Shown piece by piece: positions 20,887 through 30,380 of a DNA stretch of 61,712 nt. The position numbers and the translations under genes are program-made. How positions within the stretch are numbered: the first letter of the stretch is position 1; every line of letters begins with the position of its first letter. Source of the stretch: an uncultured Oleiphilus sp. (GTDB lineage: Bacteria > Pseudomonadota > Gammaproteobacteria > Pseudomonadales > Oleiphilaceae); the NCBI GenBank assembly GCA_913020495.1, contig CAJWBJ010000007.1:1-61712 (forward strand), read 5' to 3'. Under the pieces are notes generated by a model, which was not told where the DNA came from, did no database searches, and worked only from the letters and a program-made list of their open reading frames with translations.

Positions 20887-22086
20887 ATGTCAGAAACACA
20901 TTTTCCAAATTTTTGGGTTATTATTCCTGCTGCAGGTATTGGTTCGAGAATGCAGTCGGATCGTCCAAAGCAATATTTAAAAATTTCAGACCAAACCATT
21001 CTAGAGCATACTATTAATTGCTTTCTTACTCATCCTAACTTTAATACGGTTGTATTAGGTCTTTCTAAAGAGGATCAATACTGGAAAACCCTTTCATTGT
21101 CTGCGAGTCCACAAATAGAAACGTTTGAAGGTGGCTGTGATCGTGTTAATTCCGTGTTGAATGGACTAAGGTTTATTGGTGATAGGGCGAAACCTGGTGA
21201 TTGGATTTGGGTGCATGACGCAGCAAGGCCCTGTCTGAGTCATCAAGAAATTGATGACTTGGTTGATGCATTAACTAAAGTAGAGGATGGTGCCGTATTA
21301 GCTGTTCCGATTAATGATACGATAAAACGCGCGAGTAAAAGCTCGGTAGTTGAAAAAACGATTGATCGTACTGGTTTATGGCGAGCGATGACTCCGCAGG
21401 TGTTTCGTTTTGAGCCATTGAAGAGAGCTATCGAGCAATGCTTGTGCGACCAGATACCTGTGACAGATGAATCTTCTGCAATCGAGTATTGTGGCGGTAA
21501 TCCCGTATTAGTTACCGGCTCAGAGAAAAATATAAAAGTAACACATCCAAAAGATTTACTAGGAGCAGCAAAGATCATCGCCCAAAACACCAAAGAAACT
21601 TCAGGGATGGATTTACGTATAGGAACGGGTTTTGATGTGCATGCGTTTGGAGAAGGAGATGAAATAATTCTGGGCGGCGTGTCTATTCCATACTCCCAAG
21701 GCCTAGTTGCTCATTCTGATGGGGACGTGCTTTTGCATGCCGTTATGGATGCATTGTTAGGGGGCTTGGCTTTGGGTGATATAGGTAAACATTTTCCCGA
21801 TACGGATGAAGAATGGAAAGGGGCTGACAGCCGTAAGTTACTGCGTGCAGTAATGGCTCTGATTCAGGGTAAGGGCTTTCGGGTTGGCAATCTAGACACC
21901 ACTATTATGGCTCAAGCACCTAAAATGGCACCTCATATTGAAATGATGCGTCGAAATATCGCGGAAGATCTTGGTGTGGCTATGAATGATGTTAGTGTAA
22001 AAGCGACTACAACCGAGCGCTTAGGTTTTACTGGTCGTAAAGAGGGCATTGCTTGCCAGGCAAGTGTGTTGTTAGTTCGAGCTTGA
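20887..22086 (+). CDS. ispDF: Bifunctional IspD-IspF (MEP isoprenoid pathway)
   Basis: A single 399-residue reading frame joining two MEP-pathway enzymes. Residues 1 to about 235 are IspD, which makes CDP-methylerythritol: [27 protein letters not shown] near 110, [13 protein letters not shown] and [10 protein letters not shown]. Residues 243-399 are IspF, which cyclises the 2-phosphate: [28 protein letters not shown], the [11 protein letters not shown] metal site and [16 protein letters not shown]. The junction is a short linker around residue 236-241; an in-frame Met at 241 marks where a separate ispF would begin. Both halves look intact. Gammaproteobacteria normally have two genes, often overlapping, so a simple stop-codon loss explains it. 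Confidence 0.93.
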   Translation: MSETHFPNFWVIIPAAGIGSRMQSDRPKQYLKISDQTILEHTINCFLTHPNFNTVVLGLSKEDQYWKTLSLSASPQIETFEGGCDRVNSVLNGLRFIGDRAKPGDWIWVHDAARPCLSHQEIDDLVDALTKVEDGAVLAVPINDTIKRASKSSVVEKTIDRTGLWRAMTPQVFRFEPLKRAIEQCLCDQIPVTDESSAIEYCGGNPVLVTGSEKNIKVTHPKDLLGAAKIIAQNTKETSGMDLRIGTGFDVHAFGEGDEIILGGVSIPYSQGLVAHSDGDVLLHAVMDALLGGLALGDIGKHFPDTDEEWKGADSRKLLRAVMALIQGKGFRVGNLDTTIMAQAPKMAPHIEMMRRNIAEDLGVAMNDVSVKATTTERLGFTGRKEGIACQASVLLVRA

Positions 22087-22115
22087 CGCAAAAAATCAAG
22101 AGAGTAGAAACCTAA

Positions 22116-23048
22116 ATGAGTTTTGATTTAAATTTTCCAAGAGCGTCCGGTAGGATGATTGCGCGTGGCGTGATAAAAGCAAGCGAGGAAGACTTCTACG
22201 TCGAAGAGCTGATGAACCCCGATTTATCAAATGATGGCGAGCACGCTTGGCTTTGGGTTGAAAAGATAGGTCAGAATACTGAATACGTAGCGGGTTTATT
22301 AGCTGACTTTTCTAAAGTTAAAAAAATGGATGTTGGTTTTTCAGGTATGAAAGATCGTTGGGCTCAAACGCGGCAATGGTTCAGTATTTATTTAGGCGCA
22401 AAGTCTGAACCAATATGGCGTGACTTTGAGGTCGAAGGAGTGCGTATTCTAAAAACCGCTAGACACTATAAGAAATTAAGGCGTGGCGAGCATCAAGGTA
22501 ATCATTTTAAAATCATTGTGCGTGAATTAACGGATGATGAAAGTTTAATTTCAGGTTTGGAGGCGATTAAAAAACAAGGTTTTCCGAATTATTATGGTCC
22601 GCAACGTTTTGGTTATCATGGTGCTAACCTTGAGCGAGGAATTCGTTATTTTAATGGGGAAATCAAAGCTTCTCGTTCACAGCGGTCATTTTATCTTTCT
22701 GCAGCCAGATCCTATTTGTTTAATTTAAATTTGGCTGATGCTGTAAAAAGTGGTCGATGGCTAGAAGATACAATTGGAGGGCCATTGTATGGCGATTCGC
22801 AAGAAGGCGTTGTGCCAGTGTCAGGGGATGAGCAAGGTTATTTGGATCAAAATCCTGTATTAGCAAAGGGTATCCATAAGAATCGTTTGAAATTAGATCG
22901 TCGAAGCTACTGTATTGTGCCAGTGTCAATGTTCTGGAATCAAGAAGGTGATATGCTAAGTCTAAATTTTGATCTACCTACAGGTATTTTTGCCACATCG
23001 TTATTAGCAGAAATTTTAGATTATCGTGTATTGCTAGGAGAGGCTTAG
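22116..23048 (+). CDS. truD: tRNA pseudouridine(13) synthase TruD
   Basis: 310 residues, somewhat shorter than the E. coli enzyme (349). TruD converts uridine 13 of some tRNAs to pseudouridine. The catalytic Asp lies in FSGMKDRWAQTRQWFS near residue 80. Other family marks are KASEEDFYVEEL near 22, RGEHQGNHFKI near 125, FPNYYGPQRFGYHGANLERG near 160, and RSFYLSAARSYLFN near 190. It follows ispDF by 29 bases and leads into surE 10 bases later, matching the usual ispF-truD-surE order. Confidence 0.94.
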   Translation: MSFDLNFPRASGRMIARGVIKASEEDFYVEELMNPDLSNDGEHAWLWVEKIGQNTEYVAGLLADFSKVKKMDVGFSGMKDRWAQTRQWFSIYLGAKSEPIWRDFEVEGVRILKTARHYKKLRRGEHQGNHFKIIVRELTDDESLISGLEAIKKQGFPNYYGPQRFGYHGANLERGIRYFNGEIKASRSQRSFYLSAARSYLFNLNLADAVKSGRWLEDTIGGPLYGDSQEGVVPVSGDEQGYLDQNPVLAKGIHKNRLKLDRRSYCIVPVSMFWNQEGDMLSLNFDLPTGIFATSLLAEILDYRVLLGEA

Positions 23049-23058
23049 TTAAACGCAT

Positions 23059-23802
23059 ATGACTTTATTAGTATCAAATGATGATGGTGTTAATGCGGAA
23101 GGCATTCTTGTGTTAGCTGAAGTGCTGGGGAAGGTATTTGAGGTTAGTGTCGTTGCACCGGATCGAGATCATAGTGGCGCGAGTGGTTCGTTGACATTAG
23201 GCCGACCTCTGCGTGTCACAACTCTTCGAAACGGATATTCTTGTGTCGATGGTACGCCTGTAGACAGTGTACATTTAGGGATTTCTTCTTTGTGTGATCA
23301 GGACCCGGAGCGAGTTGTTTCAGGTATTAACAGTCATGAGAACCTAGGGGATGACGTTTTATACTCGGGAACGGTTGCTGCTGCAATTGAAGGACGCTTT
23401 TTAAATCAGCCCGCTATAGCTGTCTCATTAGTGAATCGAGGTAATCATTTATATCATACGGCTGCAAGAGTCGTTTTAGATTTATTACAAAATAAGAAAG
23501 CGCTGAATCTACCCCAAAAAACGATTCTAAATGTGAATGTTCCAGATATTCCTTATGAGCAATTAAAAGGAATTAAAGTAACGCGTCTAGGGCACCGGGC
23601 AAAGGGGCAGGCGCCTGAGCAAATGTCAGATCCTAGAGGTCGTGAGCGTTTTTGGATTGCTTCAGCGGGAGAGGGTGATGATGCAGGCCCCGGAACAGAT
23701 TTTTATGCCGTTGCGAATGACTTCGTGTCGGTAACCCCCATACAAGTTGATATGACTCGTCATGAGAGCTTGGCTGATATTGAAACATGGTTAGAGGAAT
23801 AA
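23059..23802 (+). CDS. surE: 5'-nucleotidase SurE
   Basis: 247 residues, full length. It is a metal-dependent phosphatase acting on nucleoside monophosphates, linked to stationary-phase survival. The metal site is in [14 protein letters not shown] (Asp-Asp at 9-10), with [16 protein letters not shown] near 35, [11 protein letters not shown] near 65 and [18 protein letters not shown] near 100. In most SurE proteins the loop before that reads like NxGPN; here it is NSHENLGDD, keeping both Asn but changing the residues between. It is cotranscribed with pcm, 6 bases downstream. Confidence 0.95.
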   Translation: MTLLVSNDDGVNAEGILVLAEVLGKVFEVSVVAPDRDHSGASGSLTLGRPLRVTTLRNGYSCVDGTPVDSVHLGISSLCDQDPERVVSGINSHENLGDDVLYSGTVAAAIEGRFLNQPAIAVSLVNRGNHLYHTAARVVLDLLQNKKALNLPQKTILNVNVPDIPYEQLKGIKVTRLGHRAKGQAPEQMSDPRGRERFWIASAGEGDDAGPGTDFYAVANDFVSVTPIQVDMTRHESLADIETWLEE

Positions 23803-23808
23803 ATTAAG

Positions 23809-24471
23809 GTGAGTCAAACTCTTGATCTCGCAGGGATAGGCATGACATCCAGACGTACGCGAATGCGATTGGTTCAGCGTCTTAGGGAAGAAGGTATTCG
23901 CAATGAAGATGTGTTGTCCGTTATGGTGGAAACGCCTAGGCATATTTTTTTGGATGAGGCTTTAGCACATCGTGCTTATGAAGACACTGCTCTGCCTATC
24001 GGCTATAACCAGACGATATCGCAGCCTTATATTGTTGCACGTATGACTGAGTTAATTTTAGAAAGTTCTCCTCATAGGGTGTTGGAGCTCGGAACAGGTT
24101 CGGGTTATCAGGCTTCTGTGCTCGCTCAATTAGTTGGTGAAGTTTACAGTGTTGAGCGTATTCAGCCTCTTCTTGAAAAAGCTTTATCCCGTTTCAAGCG
24201 CTTAAAGCTCCATAATGTTTTCGCTCGCCATGCTGATGGTGGTGTAGGTTGGCCGGAGTGTGCTCCATACGATGCAATTCTCATGACTGCCGCACCTACA
24301 GAGATTCCTTTGGAGTTAGTTTGTCAGTTAAAAGAGGGGGGGCGAATGATTTTGCCATTAGGTGATGCATCTCAGAGCCTGACCGTTGTGACCCGTCGAG
24401 GGAATAGCTACGAGCAAAAAATCATTGAGCCGGCACTGTTTGTGCCTTTTTTACCTGGTGTTGTGCGCTAA
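23809..24471 (+). CDS. pcm: Protein-L-isoaspartate O-methyltransferase
   Basis: 220 residues from GTG 23809; a shorter start at Met12 (MTSRRTRMRL) is possible and close to the E. coli length of 208. It repairs isoaspartyl residues in aged proteins using S-adenosylmethionine. Marks: PRHIFLDEALAHRAYEDTALPIG near 42, QTISQPYIVARMTE near 67, the SAM loop VLELGTGSGYQ near 88, VYSVERI near 110 and FVPFLPGVV at the end. The surE-pcm-nlpD-rpoS order is classic. Confidence 0.95.
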   Translation: MSQTLDLAGIGMTSRRTRMRLVQRLREEGIRNEDVLSVMVETPRHIFLDEALAHRAYEDTALPIGYNQTISQPYIVARMTELILESSPHRVLELGTGSGYQASVLAQLVGEVYSVERIQPLLEKALSRFKRLKLHNVFARHADGGVGWPECAPYDAILMTAAPTEIPLELVCQLKEGGRMILPLGDASQSLTVVTRRGNSYEQKIIEPALFVPFLPGVVR

Positions 24472-24563
24472 GTTTTGTATGTCCGAGGTTGCAGTCATTG
24501 ATCGTTGTTCAGGGTTGTAGGTCTCATCTAACGGGTGAGTGTTTTTGATAAGAGGTTAATGTC

Positions 24564-25505
24564 TTGAAATTTGATTTTTGGTTGTTTTTGAAAGGGGTTC
24601 TGATGGGGGCGGCTGATATTGTTCCCGGCGTTTCTGGCGGCACTATTGCCTTTATAACTGGAATCTATGAGCACTTATTAAAATCTCTCCAGTCAATTGT
24701 CCCTGAGTTTTTTAATCTAACCAAAAATCGTAAGTTCTCTGCTTTTTGGCAGGAAATTGATGGTACTTTTTTAATAACGCTTTTCTCAGGTATTCTTCTG
24801 AGTGTTTTGATTTTTGCTAAGCTTATCGGCTACTTGTTAGTGAATCATCCTATTCCGTTATGGTCTTTCTTTTTTGGTTTGATTGTTGCGTCTGTCTCAA
24901 TTGTTGGTAAGCAAGTAAGTGTTTGGAATATTAGGTTGTTTTTATCTGTTTTCATGGGGGTCGTCGTAGCTTATTTTATTACTCAATTGTCTCCAGCTAG
25001 TGTCGAACCAAGTTACTTAAATGCTTTTTTATCTGGCTTAATTGCTATTTGTGCCATGATTTTGCCGGGCATTTCAGGAAGCTTCATCTTAGTGATGCTT
25101 GGTACTTACTCATTTATTTTAGATGCAATTAGGGAGTTTGATTTGATTGTTTTAGTCGTGTTCTCGTCAGGCTGTTTGATTGGTTTGCTCTCTATCGCGA
25201 ATCTGCTTGTATGGGCTTTTTCTCATTTTAGAAATATGACCTTGGCATTATTGACTGGCTTTATGATCGGGGCGTTGACAAAAGTGTGGCCATGGAAAGA
25301 AGTTCTTACCTATAGAGAGGGGCGTCATGGTCAGCTTGTGCCTTTATTGGAGCAGAATGTTTTGCCAAGCACTTATGAATTGATCTCTGGAGCGCCGTCT
25401 CAAATCACTTTGGCGATTATCTGTGCTCTAATTGCTGTAGTTGGGGTGGTGTCCTTGGAGTCTTTTGCAAATGTATCTAAAAATTCTGCATCTGAAGAGG
25501 TGTGA
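24564..25505 (+). CDS. DUF368 membrane protein, candidate polyprenyl-phosphate transporter
   Basis: A 313-residue membrane protein with about eight hydrophobic segments and two matching half-motifs, PGVSGG at 21-26 and PGISGS at 168-173, pointing to an inverted-repeat fold. DUF368 proteins (named PopT) have been reported to recycle undecaprenyl phosphate from the outer to the inner face of the cytoplasmic membrane for wall and envelope polymer synthesis. The start is TTG at 24564, supported by AGAGGT 7 bases upstream; the nearby ATG at 24559 runs straight into a stop. It sits between pcm and nlpD, where some relatives carry a DedA-type gene. Confidence 0.82.
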   Translation: MKFDFWLFLKGVLMGAADIVPGVSGGTIAFITGIYEHLLKSLQSIVPEFFNLTKNRKFSAFWQEIDGTFLITLFSGILLSVLIFAKLIGYLLVNHPIPLWSFFFGLIVASVSIVGKQVSVWNIRLFLSVFMGVVVAYFITQLSPASVEPSYLNAFLSGLIAICAMILPGISGSFILVMLGTYSFILDAIREFDLIVLVVFSSGCLIGLLSIANLLVWAFSHFRNMTLALLTGFMIGALTKVWPWKEVLTYREGRHGQLVPLLEQNVLPSTYELISGAPSQITLAIICALIAVVGVVSLESFANVSKNSASEEV

Positions 25506-25700
25506 TGTGTTGAGGAGTGGTGTGTACTTAGGTAACACTTCAGGTTTTATGGTAACGTGTTTTATGAATATAACATTCTAGAATATGACTATATATTAGT
25601 AACTTACCGATCTTTCTTAAAAAAAATATCAGATAAAAAGATATAAATTGAATAACAAATTACGCACATATAACCTAAAAGAATAGCGTGGCATACGGCT

Positions 25701-26555
25701 TTGCTTAATAAATATACGGTCTTAAATTCTAGTTGTATAAAATTTGTACATATTTGTTGTTTTGTAACAGTGTGTATCTTGTTTGTACTTTCAAATATTG
25801 CCTGTACGTCTCACTCCATTTATTACGACAAAAAATTTAACCCTCCTGTTCATTTTGGGCGCCATGTTGTTCGTAAGGGGGATACGCTTTATTCGATTGC
25901 ATGGCGGTATGGTCGTAGGCTTGAGGAGTTAGCGGCCGCTAATAATATAAAGCCGCCCTATGTTATTTCTCTTGGGCAAAAGATAAGTTTAGAGCTCTCC
26001 GCGGAAAGTTCAAATAAGATAACTAAATCTTCACGTTTTAAGAATGGAAAAAAAGTAAATGTAACAAAAGGTAAAGTTAGTAAACGAAGCGTAAAGACTG
26101 TTACAAAAAATAAAAAACATAAGAACTTCAACAACATAAAATGGCAGTGGCCGCATGTTGGCCCGATACTTGCCATGTATTATGTGAGTAATGTTAAGAC
26201 TGAAAGAAATAAAAGATCAGCTAAAAAAATAAATGCCCATAAGCGTATCAATAAAGGATTGGATATCTCGGGGCGAGTTGGCGAGTCGATTCATGCTGCA
26301 GCAACTGGAGAGGTGGTGTATGCAGGAAGTGGCTTATTAGGGTACGGCAATTTAGTAATTATAAATCATAACGAAGTTTACTTAAGTGCTTATGCTCATA
26401 ACCAACGTATTTTAGTCCAGGAAGGGCAGAAAATAAAAATAGGACAAAAAATTGCTGAAATGGGACGTTCCGAAACAGGTCGTCCAATGCTTCATTTTGA
26501 AATTAGAAAAAATGGCCAACCGGTTGATCCGATGAGTTATTTGCCAACTAGATGA
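25701..26555 (+). CDS. nlpD: NlpD-type murein hydrolase activator lipoprotein
   Basis: 284 residues from TTG 25701. Residues 13-35 are a lipoprotein signal with lipobox ending IAC at Cys35. A LysM domain follows at about 53-98 (HVVRKGDTLYSIAWRYGRRLEELAAANNI), then a basic Lys/Ser/Thr linker (about 105-165), then an M23 (LytM) domain at about 190-282. Two zinc ligands of active M23 enzymes are replaced: HKGxD is NKGLD and the HxH motif is MLHFE. This fits a non-catalytic activator of an amidase such as AmiC at the division site. It lies directly upstream of rpoS, which in E. coli is partly transcribed from within nlpD. Confidence 0.92.
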   Translation: MLNKYTVLNSSCIKFVHICCFVTVCILFVLSNIACTSHSIYYDKKFNPPVHFGRHVVRKGDTLYSIAWRYGRRLEELAAANNIKPPYVISLGQKISLELSAESSNKITKSSRFKNGKKVNVTKGKVSKRSVKTVTKNKKHKNFNNIKWQWPHVGPILAMYYVSNVKTERNKRSAKKINAHKRINKGLDISGRVGESIHAAATGEVVYAGSGLLGYGNLVIINHNEVYLSAYAHNQRILVQEGQKIKIGQKIAEMGRSETGRPMLHFEIRKNGQPVDPMSYLPTR

Positions 26556-26688
26556 GCTGGCCTAATGAAAAGAATAAGTATTGATTGAAAAAGAATTACT
26601 AAGTAACAATGAAACAGACAGCTAGGTTGCCAAATAAAATTCAGCAGATAAGTTGAAAGGCAAACAATAAAAAGCAGAGGAAAGTATT

Positions 26689-27669
26689 ATGTCAGCAGAA
26701 AGAGAAGAGTGTTTTGAAGAAGTCGTTTTTGAAGCGAAAACAAAAAAAGTTCGAGCTAAAAAAACAACTAAACCATCTTCGGTTGTTACGCCAATTGGTC
26801 GTGCGGCGAAATCAACTACGGAAGCTAAGCCTTATAGGCAGTTAGATGCAACTCAAATGTATCTGAATGAAATTGGATTTTCGCCTCTACTTTCCCCAGA
26901 AGAAGAAGTATATTTTGCTCGCTTAGCCCAAAAGGGTGATGAAGCGGGACGCAAGCGCATGATAGAGAGTAACCTGCGCTTGGTGGTAAAAATTGCTCGT
27001 CGCTATGTCAATCGAGGTCTAACGCTTTTGGATCTTATTGAGGAGGGTAACCTAGGGTTAATTCGTGCTGTAGAGAAATTTGACCCAGAAAGAGGTTTCC
27101 GTTTTTCAACTTATGCAACTTGGTGGATACGTCAAACCATTGAACGCGCGATAATGAATCAGACGCGTACAATCCGTTTACCTATTCATGTTGTAAAAGA
27201 ACTAAATTTATATTTGCGAGCAGCGCGTGAGTTGACGCAAAAGCTTGATCACGAACCATCACCAGAAGAAATTGCAGACTTGTTAGATAAGCCTGTTGCA
27301 GATGTGAAGCGCATGCTAGGTTTGAATGAGCGAATTGCGTCGGTTGATATGCCTATTGGTGGTAGTGGTGATAAATCATTGTTGGATACTGTTGCTGATG
27401 AGTCAGCATCAGACCCAGCGGAAGTGCTACAAGATAGTAATCTACGTGGAAGTATTGATGGCTGGCTGGATCAACTATCAGGTAAGCAGCAAGAAGTACT
27501 GGCGCGACGTTTTGGTTTAAGAGGCTATCGCATGAGTACTTTGGAAGAAGTAGGAAAAGAAATTGGTTTAACGCGTGAGCGTGTACGTCAAATTCAGGTT
27601 GAGGCGCTTAAACGTCTTCGGGATATTCTTGAAAAACAAGGTTTAAGTGGTGATACGCTGTTTCAATAA
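26689..27669 (+). CDS. rpoS: RNA polymerase sigma factor RpoS
   Basis: 326 residues, the general stress and stationary-phase sigma factor. Region 1.2 has [18 protein letters not shown] near 57; region 2 has [55 protein letters not shown] (about 95-150); region 3 has ATVx-like PIHVVKELN; region 4 has [28 protein letters not shown] (about 284-312). The N-terminal 50 residues are charged and variable, as in other RpoS proteins. AGAGGAAAG precedes ATG. An intrinsic terminator follows. Confidence 0.97.
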   Translation: MSAEREECFEEVVFEAKTKKVRAKKTTKPSSVVTPIGRAAKSTTEAKPYRQLDATQMYLNEIGFSPLLSPEEEVYFARLAQKGDEAGRKRMIESNLRLVVKIARRYVNRGLTLLDLIEEGNLGLIRAVEKFDPERGFRFSTYATWWIRQTIERAIMNQTRTIRLPIHVVKELNLYLRAARELTQKLDHEPSPEEIADLLDKPVADVKRMLGLNERIASVDMPIGGSGDKSLLDTVADESASDPAEVLQDSNLRGSIDGWLDQLSGKQQEVLARRFGLRGYRMSTLEEVGKEIGLTRERVRQIQVEALKRLRDILEKQGLSGDTLFQ

Positions 27670-27730
27670 GTCTTACTTATTCAGTGTTGCTTAAGTCGAG
27701 TTGAGCTATTTTTAATATATTGAATCAAAT

Positions 27731-27768
27731 AAAACCTTGAAGTGAATTAAACGCTTCAAGGTTTTTTT
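27731..27768 (+). terminator. Rho-independent terminator after rpoS
   Basis: AACCTTGAAG at 27733-27742 pairs with CTTCAAGGTT at 27754-27763, a perfect 10-bp stem with an 11-base loop, followed by a T-run. It lies 60-100 bases after the rpoS stop and ahead of the convergent nth gene. Confidence 0.88.
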
Positions 27769-27818
27769 GTTTTTAAGTGATGCTTATTGGCTTCGGTTTG
27801 TTGAGGTTCTTTATTGTA

Positions 27819-28454
27819 TTACTCTCCGGTTTTATCTTTAAACTCACATAAATCTTCTATTAGGCATGAGCCGCATTTTGGCTTTCTGGCGGTGCAGGTG
27901 TAGCGGCCGTGTAAAATAAGCCAATGATGAGCATCAAGTAAGTATTCTTTTGGGATTACCTTGAGTAACTTTTTTTCTACTTCAAGTACGTTTTTTCCTG
28001 AAGCAATCTTTGTTCTATTTGAAACACGGAAAATATGCGTATCAACCGCCATGGCAACTTGATTGAATGCTGTGTTAAGTATGACGTTAGCCGTTTTTCT
28101 GCCAACACCGGGCAACTCTTCAAGCAATTCTCTCGAATCAGGTACTACAGACTTATGTTTTTTAGCTAGTATGTGGCAGGTTTTGATTATGTTTTCAGCT
28201 TTTGCGTTGTATAAACCGATAGTCTTTATGTAGGATTTAAGGTTGTTTAGGCCTAAATTAATAATGCTGGTGGGAGTGTTTGCGACCGGAAAAAGTTTTG
28301 CGGTTGCTTTATTTACACCTTTATCTGTTGATTGAGCTGATAAAATAACGGCAATTAACAGCTCGAAAGTGCTTGAAAATTCTAGCTCGGTGGTTGGGTT
28401 TGGGTTCTCGCTCTTAAAGCGACTAAAAATAATTTCTCGATTGTTTTTGTTCAT
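27819..28454 (-). CDS. nth: Endonuclease III (DNA glycosylase/AP lyase)
   Basis: 211 residues, the length of E. coli Nth. It removes oxidised pyrimidines and nicks abasic sites. The helix-hairpin-helix LPGVGRKTANVILN near 115 contains the catalytic Lys, the catalytic Asp lies in MAVDTHIFRVSNR near 137, and four C-terminal cysteines (CTARKPKCGSCLIEDLC from about 187) hold the 4Fe-4S cluster. It stands alone on the minus strand between rpoS and a cold-shock gene, not in an rnf operon as in E. coli. Confidence 0.95.
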   Translation of the reverse strand: MNKNNREIIFSRFKSENPNPTTELEFSSTFELLIAVILSAQSTDKGVNKATAKLFPVANTPTSIINLGLNNLKSYIKTIGLYNAKAENIIKTCHILAKKHKSVVPDSRELLEELPGVGRKTANVILNTAFNQVAMAVDTHIFRVSNRTKIASGKNVLEVEKKLLKVIPKEYLLDAHHWLILHGRYTCTARKPKCGSCLIEDLCEFKDKTGE

Positions 28455-28650
28455 ATTTTGTACGTTTTATGGTTTTTAAGGTTTTTTTTTAAAAAAGAAG
28501 AGAGTATACTTCGCTCAGTCTTGAAATCTCGGCTATTTTTTTATGTTTTGCATTGTGAATGACTAGTAATAGAATCTCGTTTTGTCTGCATAAGTTATAC
28601 CCCGATTTTCGGCATTTAGTAAGTTTAGTTTTTTAAGTCAGGATATGATT

Positions 28651-28860
28651 ATGTCAGATAGAGTTACCGGTAAAGTTAAGTTTTTCAACGAATCAAAAGG
28701 TTTTGGTTTTATCGAACAGGAAAGCGGTCCAGACGTTTTTGTTCATTTCAGTGCAATCCAATCAGATGGGTTCAAGACGCTTGCAGAAGGTCAGTCAGTT
28801 GAATTCACAGTTGGTCAGGGCAATAAAGGCCCTCAAGCTGAAAATGTAACACCTTTATAG
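28651..28860 (+). CDS. CspA-family cold-shock protein
   Basis: 69 residues from ATG 28651 ([12 protein letters not shown]). An ATG at 28645 would add two residues, but AGGA at 28640-28643 is spaced correctly only for 28651. It is a single OB-fold RNA/DNA-binding domain with both nucleic-acid motifs, KGFGFI and VFVHFS. It probably melts mRNA structure after cold shock or in stationary phase. The roughly 190 bases upstream are long enough for a structured cold-shock leader; I did not find a cold box by eye. Confidence 0.93.
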   Translation: MSDRVTGKVKFFNESKGFGFIEQESGPDVFVHFSAIQSDGFKTLAEGQSVEFTVGQGNKGPQAENVTPL

Positions 28861-28884
28861 TTTAAACTGTAAAGTGTTATTCAT

Positions 28885-28920
28885 TTTGCCAAGCTTTGGT
28901 TTTTACTGATGCTTGGCGAA
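28885..28920 (+). terminator. Probable terminator hairpin after the cold-shock gene
   Basis: TTTGCCAAGC and GCTTGGCGAA form a 10-bp stem (one wobble pair) around a 16-base loop. The T-run after it is weak, so this may be an inefficient terminator or an mRNA-stabilising hairpin. Confidence 0.45.
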
Positions 28921-29123
28921 ATATTTAAGTTTTTGCATTCCCTTCTCAAGTTAATATTTTAAAAATTTCCTCCCTCTGTTTCTTAGTAATAAATACTCAG
29001 CTCTAACAATCTTTAAAGTTTCTATCGTTTCGCGTAAAATCTATTTGCAAGGATGATCTTGCTTTGTATTTGCCTCCTGTTTAACTTCCTGATTTATCTA
29101 TAAGTGCATACTGGAAAACTATA

Positions 29124-30368
29124 ATGACTCTATGCTTGAATGGCGCAAAAATTTTATTGGGTATTACCGGTGGGATAGCCGCCTATAAATCGGCTGAGCT
29201 GTGCCGGGAGCTCACGAAAAAAGGTGCTAACGTTAGAGTTGTAATGACCAAGGGCGCAACTGAATTCATAACGCCATTATCGATGCAGGCGCTGTCAGGA
29301 AATCCTGTTCATATTGAACTTCTTGATTCTAGTGCTGAAGCCGGAATGGGGCATATTGAATTAGCAAAATGGCCGGACTTAATTGTTATTGCGCCAGCTA
29401 CCGCAAATTTTATTGCACGTTATAGTCAAGGACTTGCTGATGACTTGTTGGGGACTTTATTGCTTGCCTCTACATCTAGGGTTGCATTAGTTCCTGCAAT
29501 GAATCAGGCAATGTGGTTAAACCCGCTGACACAAAGAAATATAAATGAACTTTTGAGAATATTTCAGAAAAATATCGATATATGGGGGCCTCAAAATGGG
29601 GAGCAAGCCTGTGGTGATGTAGGCCCAGGCAGGATGCTTGAGGCAAAGGAAATTTGCTCAAATGTTGAAGGTCTGTTCAGCTGCAAAAATCCTCCTGTTA
29701 TTGGAAAAGGCGAATTGTTTGGTAAGCGAGTAATCATTACTGCTGGGCCTACGCGAGAAGCTGTTGACCCTGTTCGTTATATTAGTAACCATAGCTCTGG
29801 AAAAATGGGGTATGCGCTTGCAGGTGCTTGTCGTGACCAAGGTGCAGAAGTGGTATTGATTTCTGGACCTTGTTATTTGGATTGTCCCGAATCAGTGCAG
29901 CGGGTAAGCGTTATTTCTGCTATCGAGATGTATGAAACTGTAATGAAAGAGCTTAATCTAGGTTGTGATATTTTTATTGCATCAGCCGCTGTTGCGGATT
30001 ATCGTCCACTTCATTTGTCCGATAAAAAGATTAAGAAAAATGGTGAAGCCGATATGAGCATAGCTTTATGCCAAAATCCGGATATTGTTGCTTCTGTAGC
30101 CTCGACACCTCATAAACCATTTACTGTTGGGTTTGCAGCAGAAACAAATGACTTAATAAAATATGCGGCAGGCAAATTGAAGAAAAAGAATTTAGATATG
30201 ATTATTGCTAATGATGTTTCAAACCCCTCTATTGGTTTTAATAGTGAGCAAAATGAAGTTCATGTAATTACAAAAAATGATCAAATAAAACTTGAGCGAA
30301 AATCAAAATCAAATCTATCAATTGAAATAGTTAATCTGATAATTAAACACAAATTAAGCGCATGCTAA
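29124..30368 (+). CDS. coaBC: Bifunctional CoaBC (phosphopantothenoylcysteine synthetase/decarboxylase)
   Basis: 414 residues, full length. It joins cysteine to 4'-phosphopantothenate and decarboxylates the product, two steps of coenzyme A synthesis. The N-terminal flavin decarboxylase (CoaC) has GITGGIAAYKSAEL, the active His in MGHIELAKWPD, PAMNQAMW near 130 and the active Cys in GEQACGDVGPGRM near 160. The C-terminal synthetase (CoaB) has ITAGPTREAVDPVRYISNHSSGKMG near 208 and SAAVADYRP near 287. The coaBC-dut-algC-argB order matches Pseudomonas. Confidence 0.97.
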   Translation: MTLCLNGAKILLGITGGIAAYKSAELCRELTKKGANVRVVMTKGATEFITPLSMQALSGNPVHIELLDSSAEAGMGHIELAKWPDLIVIAPATANFIARYSQGLADDLLGTLLLASTSRVALVPAMNQAMWLNPLTQRNINELLRIFQKNIDIWGPQNGEQACGDVGPGRMLEAKEICSNVEGLFSCKNPPVIGKGELFGKRVIITAGPTREAVDPVRYISNHSSGKMGYALAGACRDQGAEVVLISGPCYLDCPESVQRVSVISAIEMYETVMKELNLGCDIFIASAAVADYRPLHLSDKKIKKNGEADMSIALCQNPDIVASVASTPHKPFTVGFAAETNDLIKYAAGKLKKKNLDMIIANDVSNPSIGFNSEQNEVHVITKNDQIKLERKSKSNLSIEIVNLIIKHKLSAC

Positions 30369-30380
30369 TGAGTATAACTA

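Noticed and set aside
20798..20980. A 60-codon open frame between ftsB and ispDF
   Set aside because: It overlaps the true ispDF start in another frame and has no ribosome site or recognisable sequence.
21243..21593. A 116-codon minus-strand frame inside the IspD half
   Set aside because: It is antisense to conserved coding sequence, so I treat it as a shadow.
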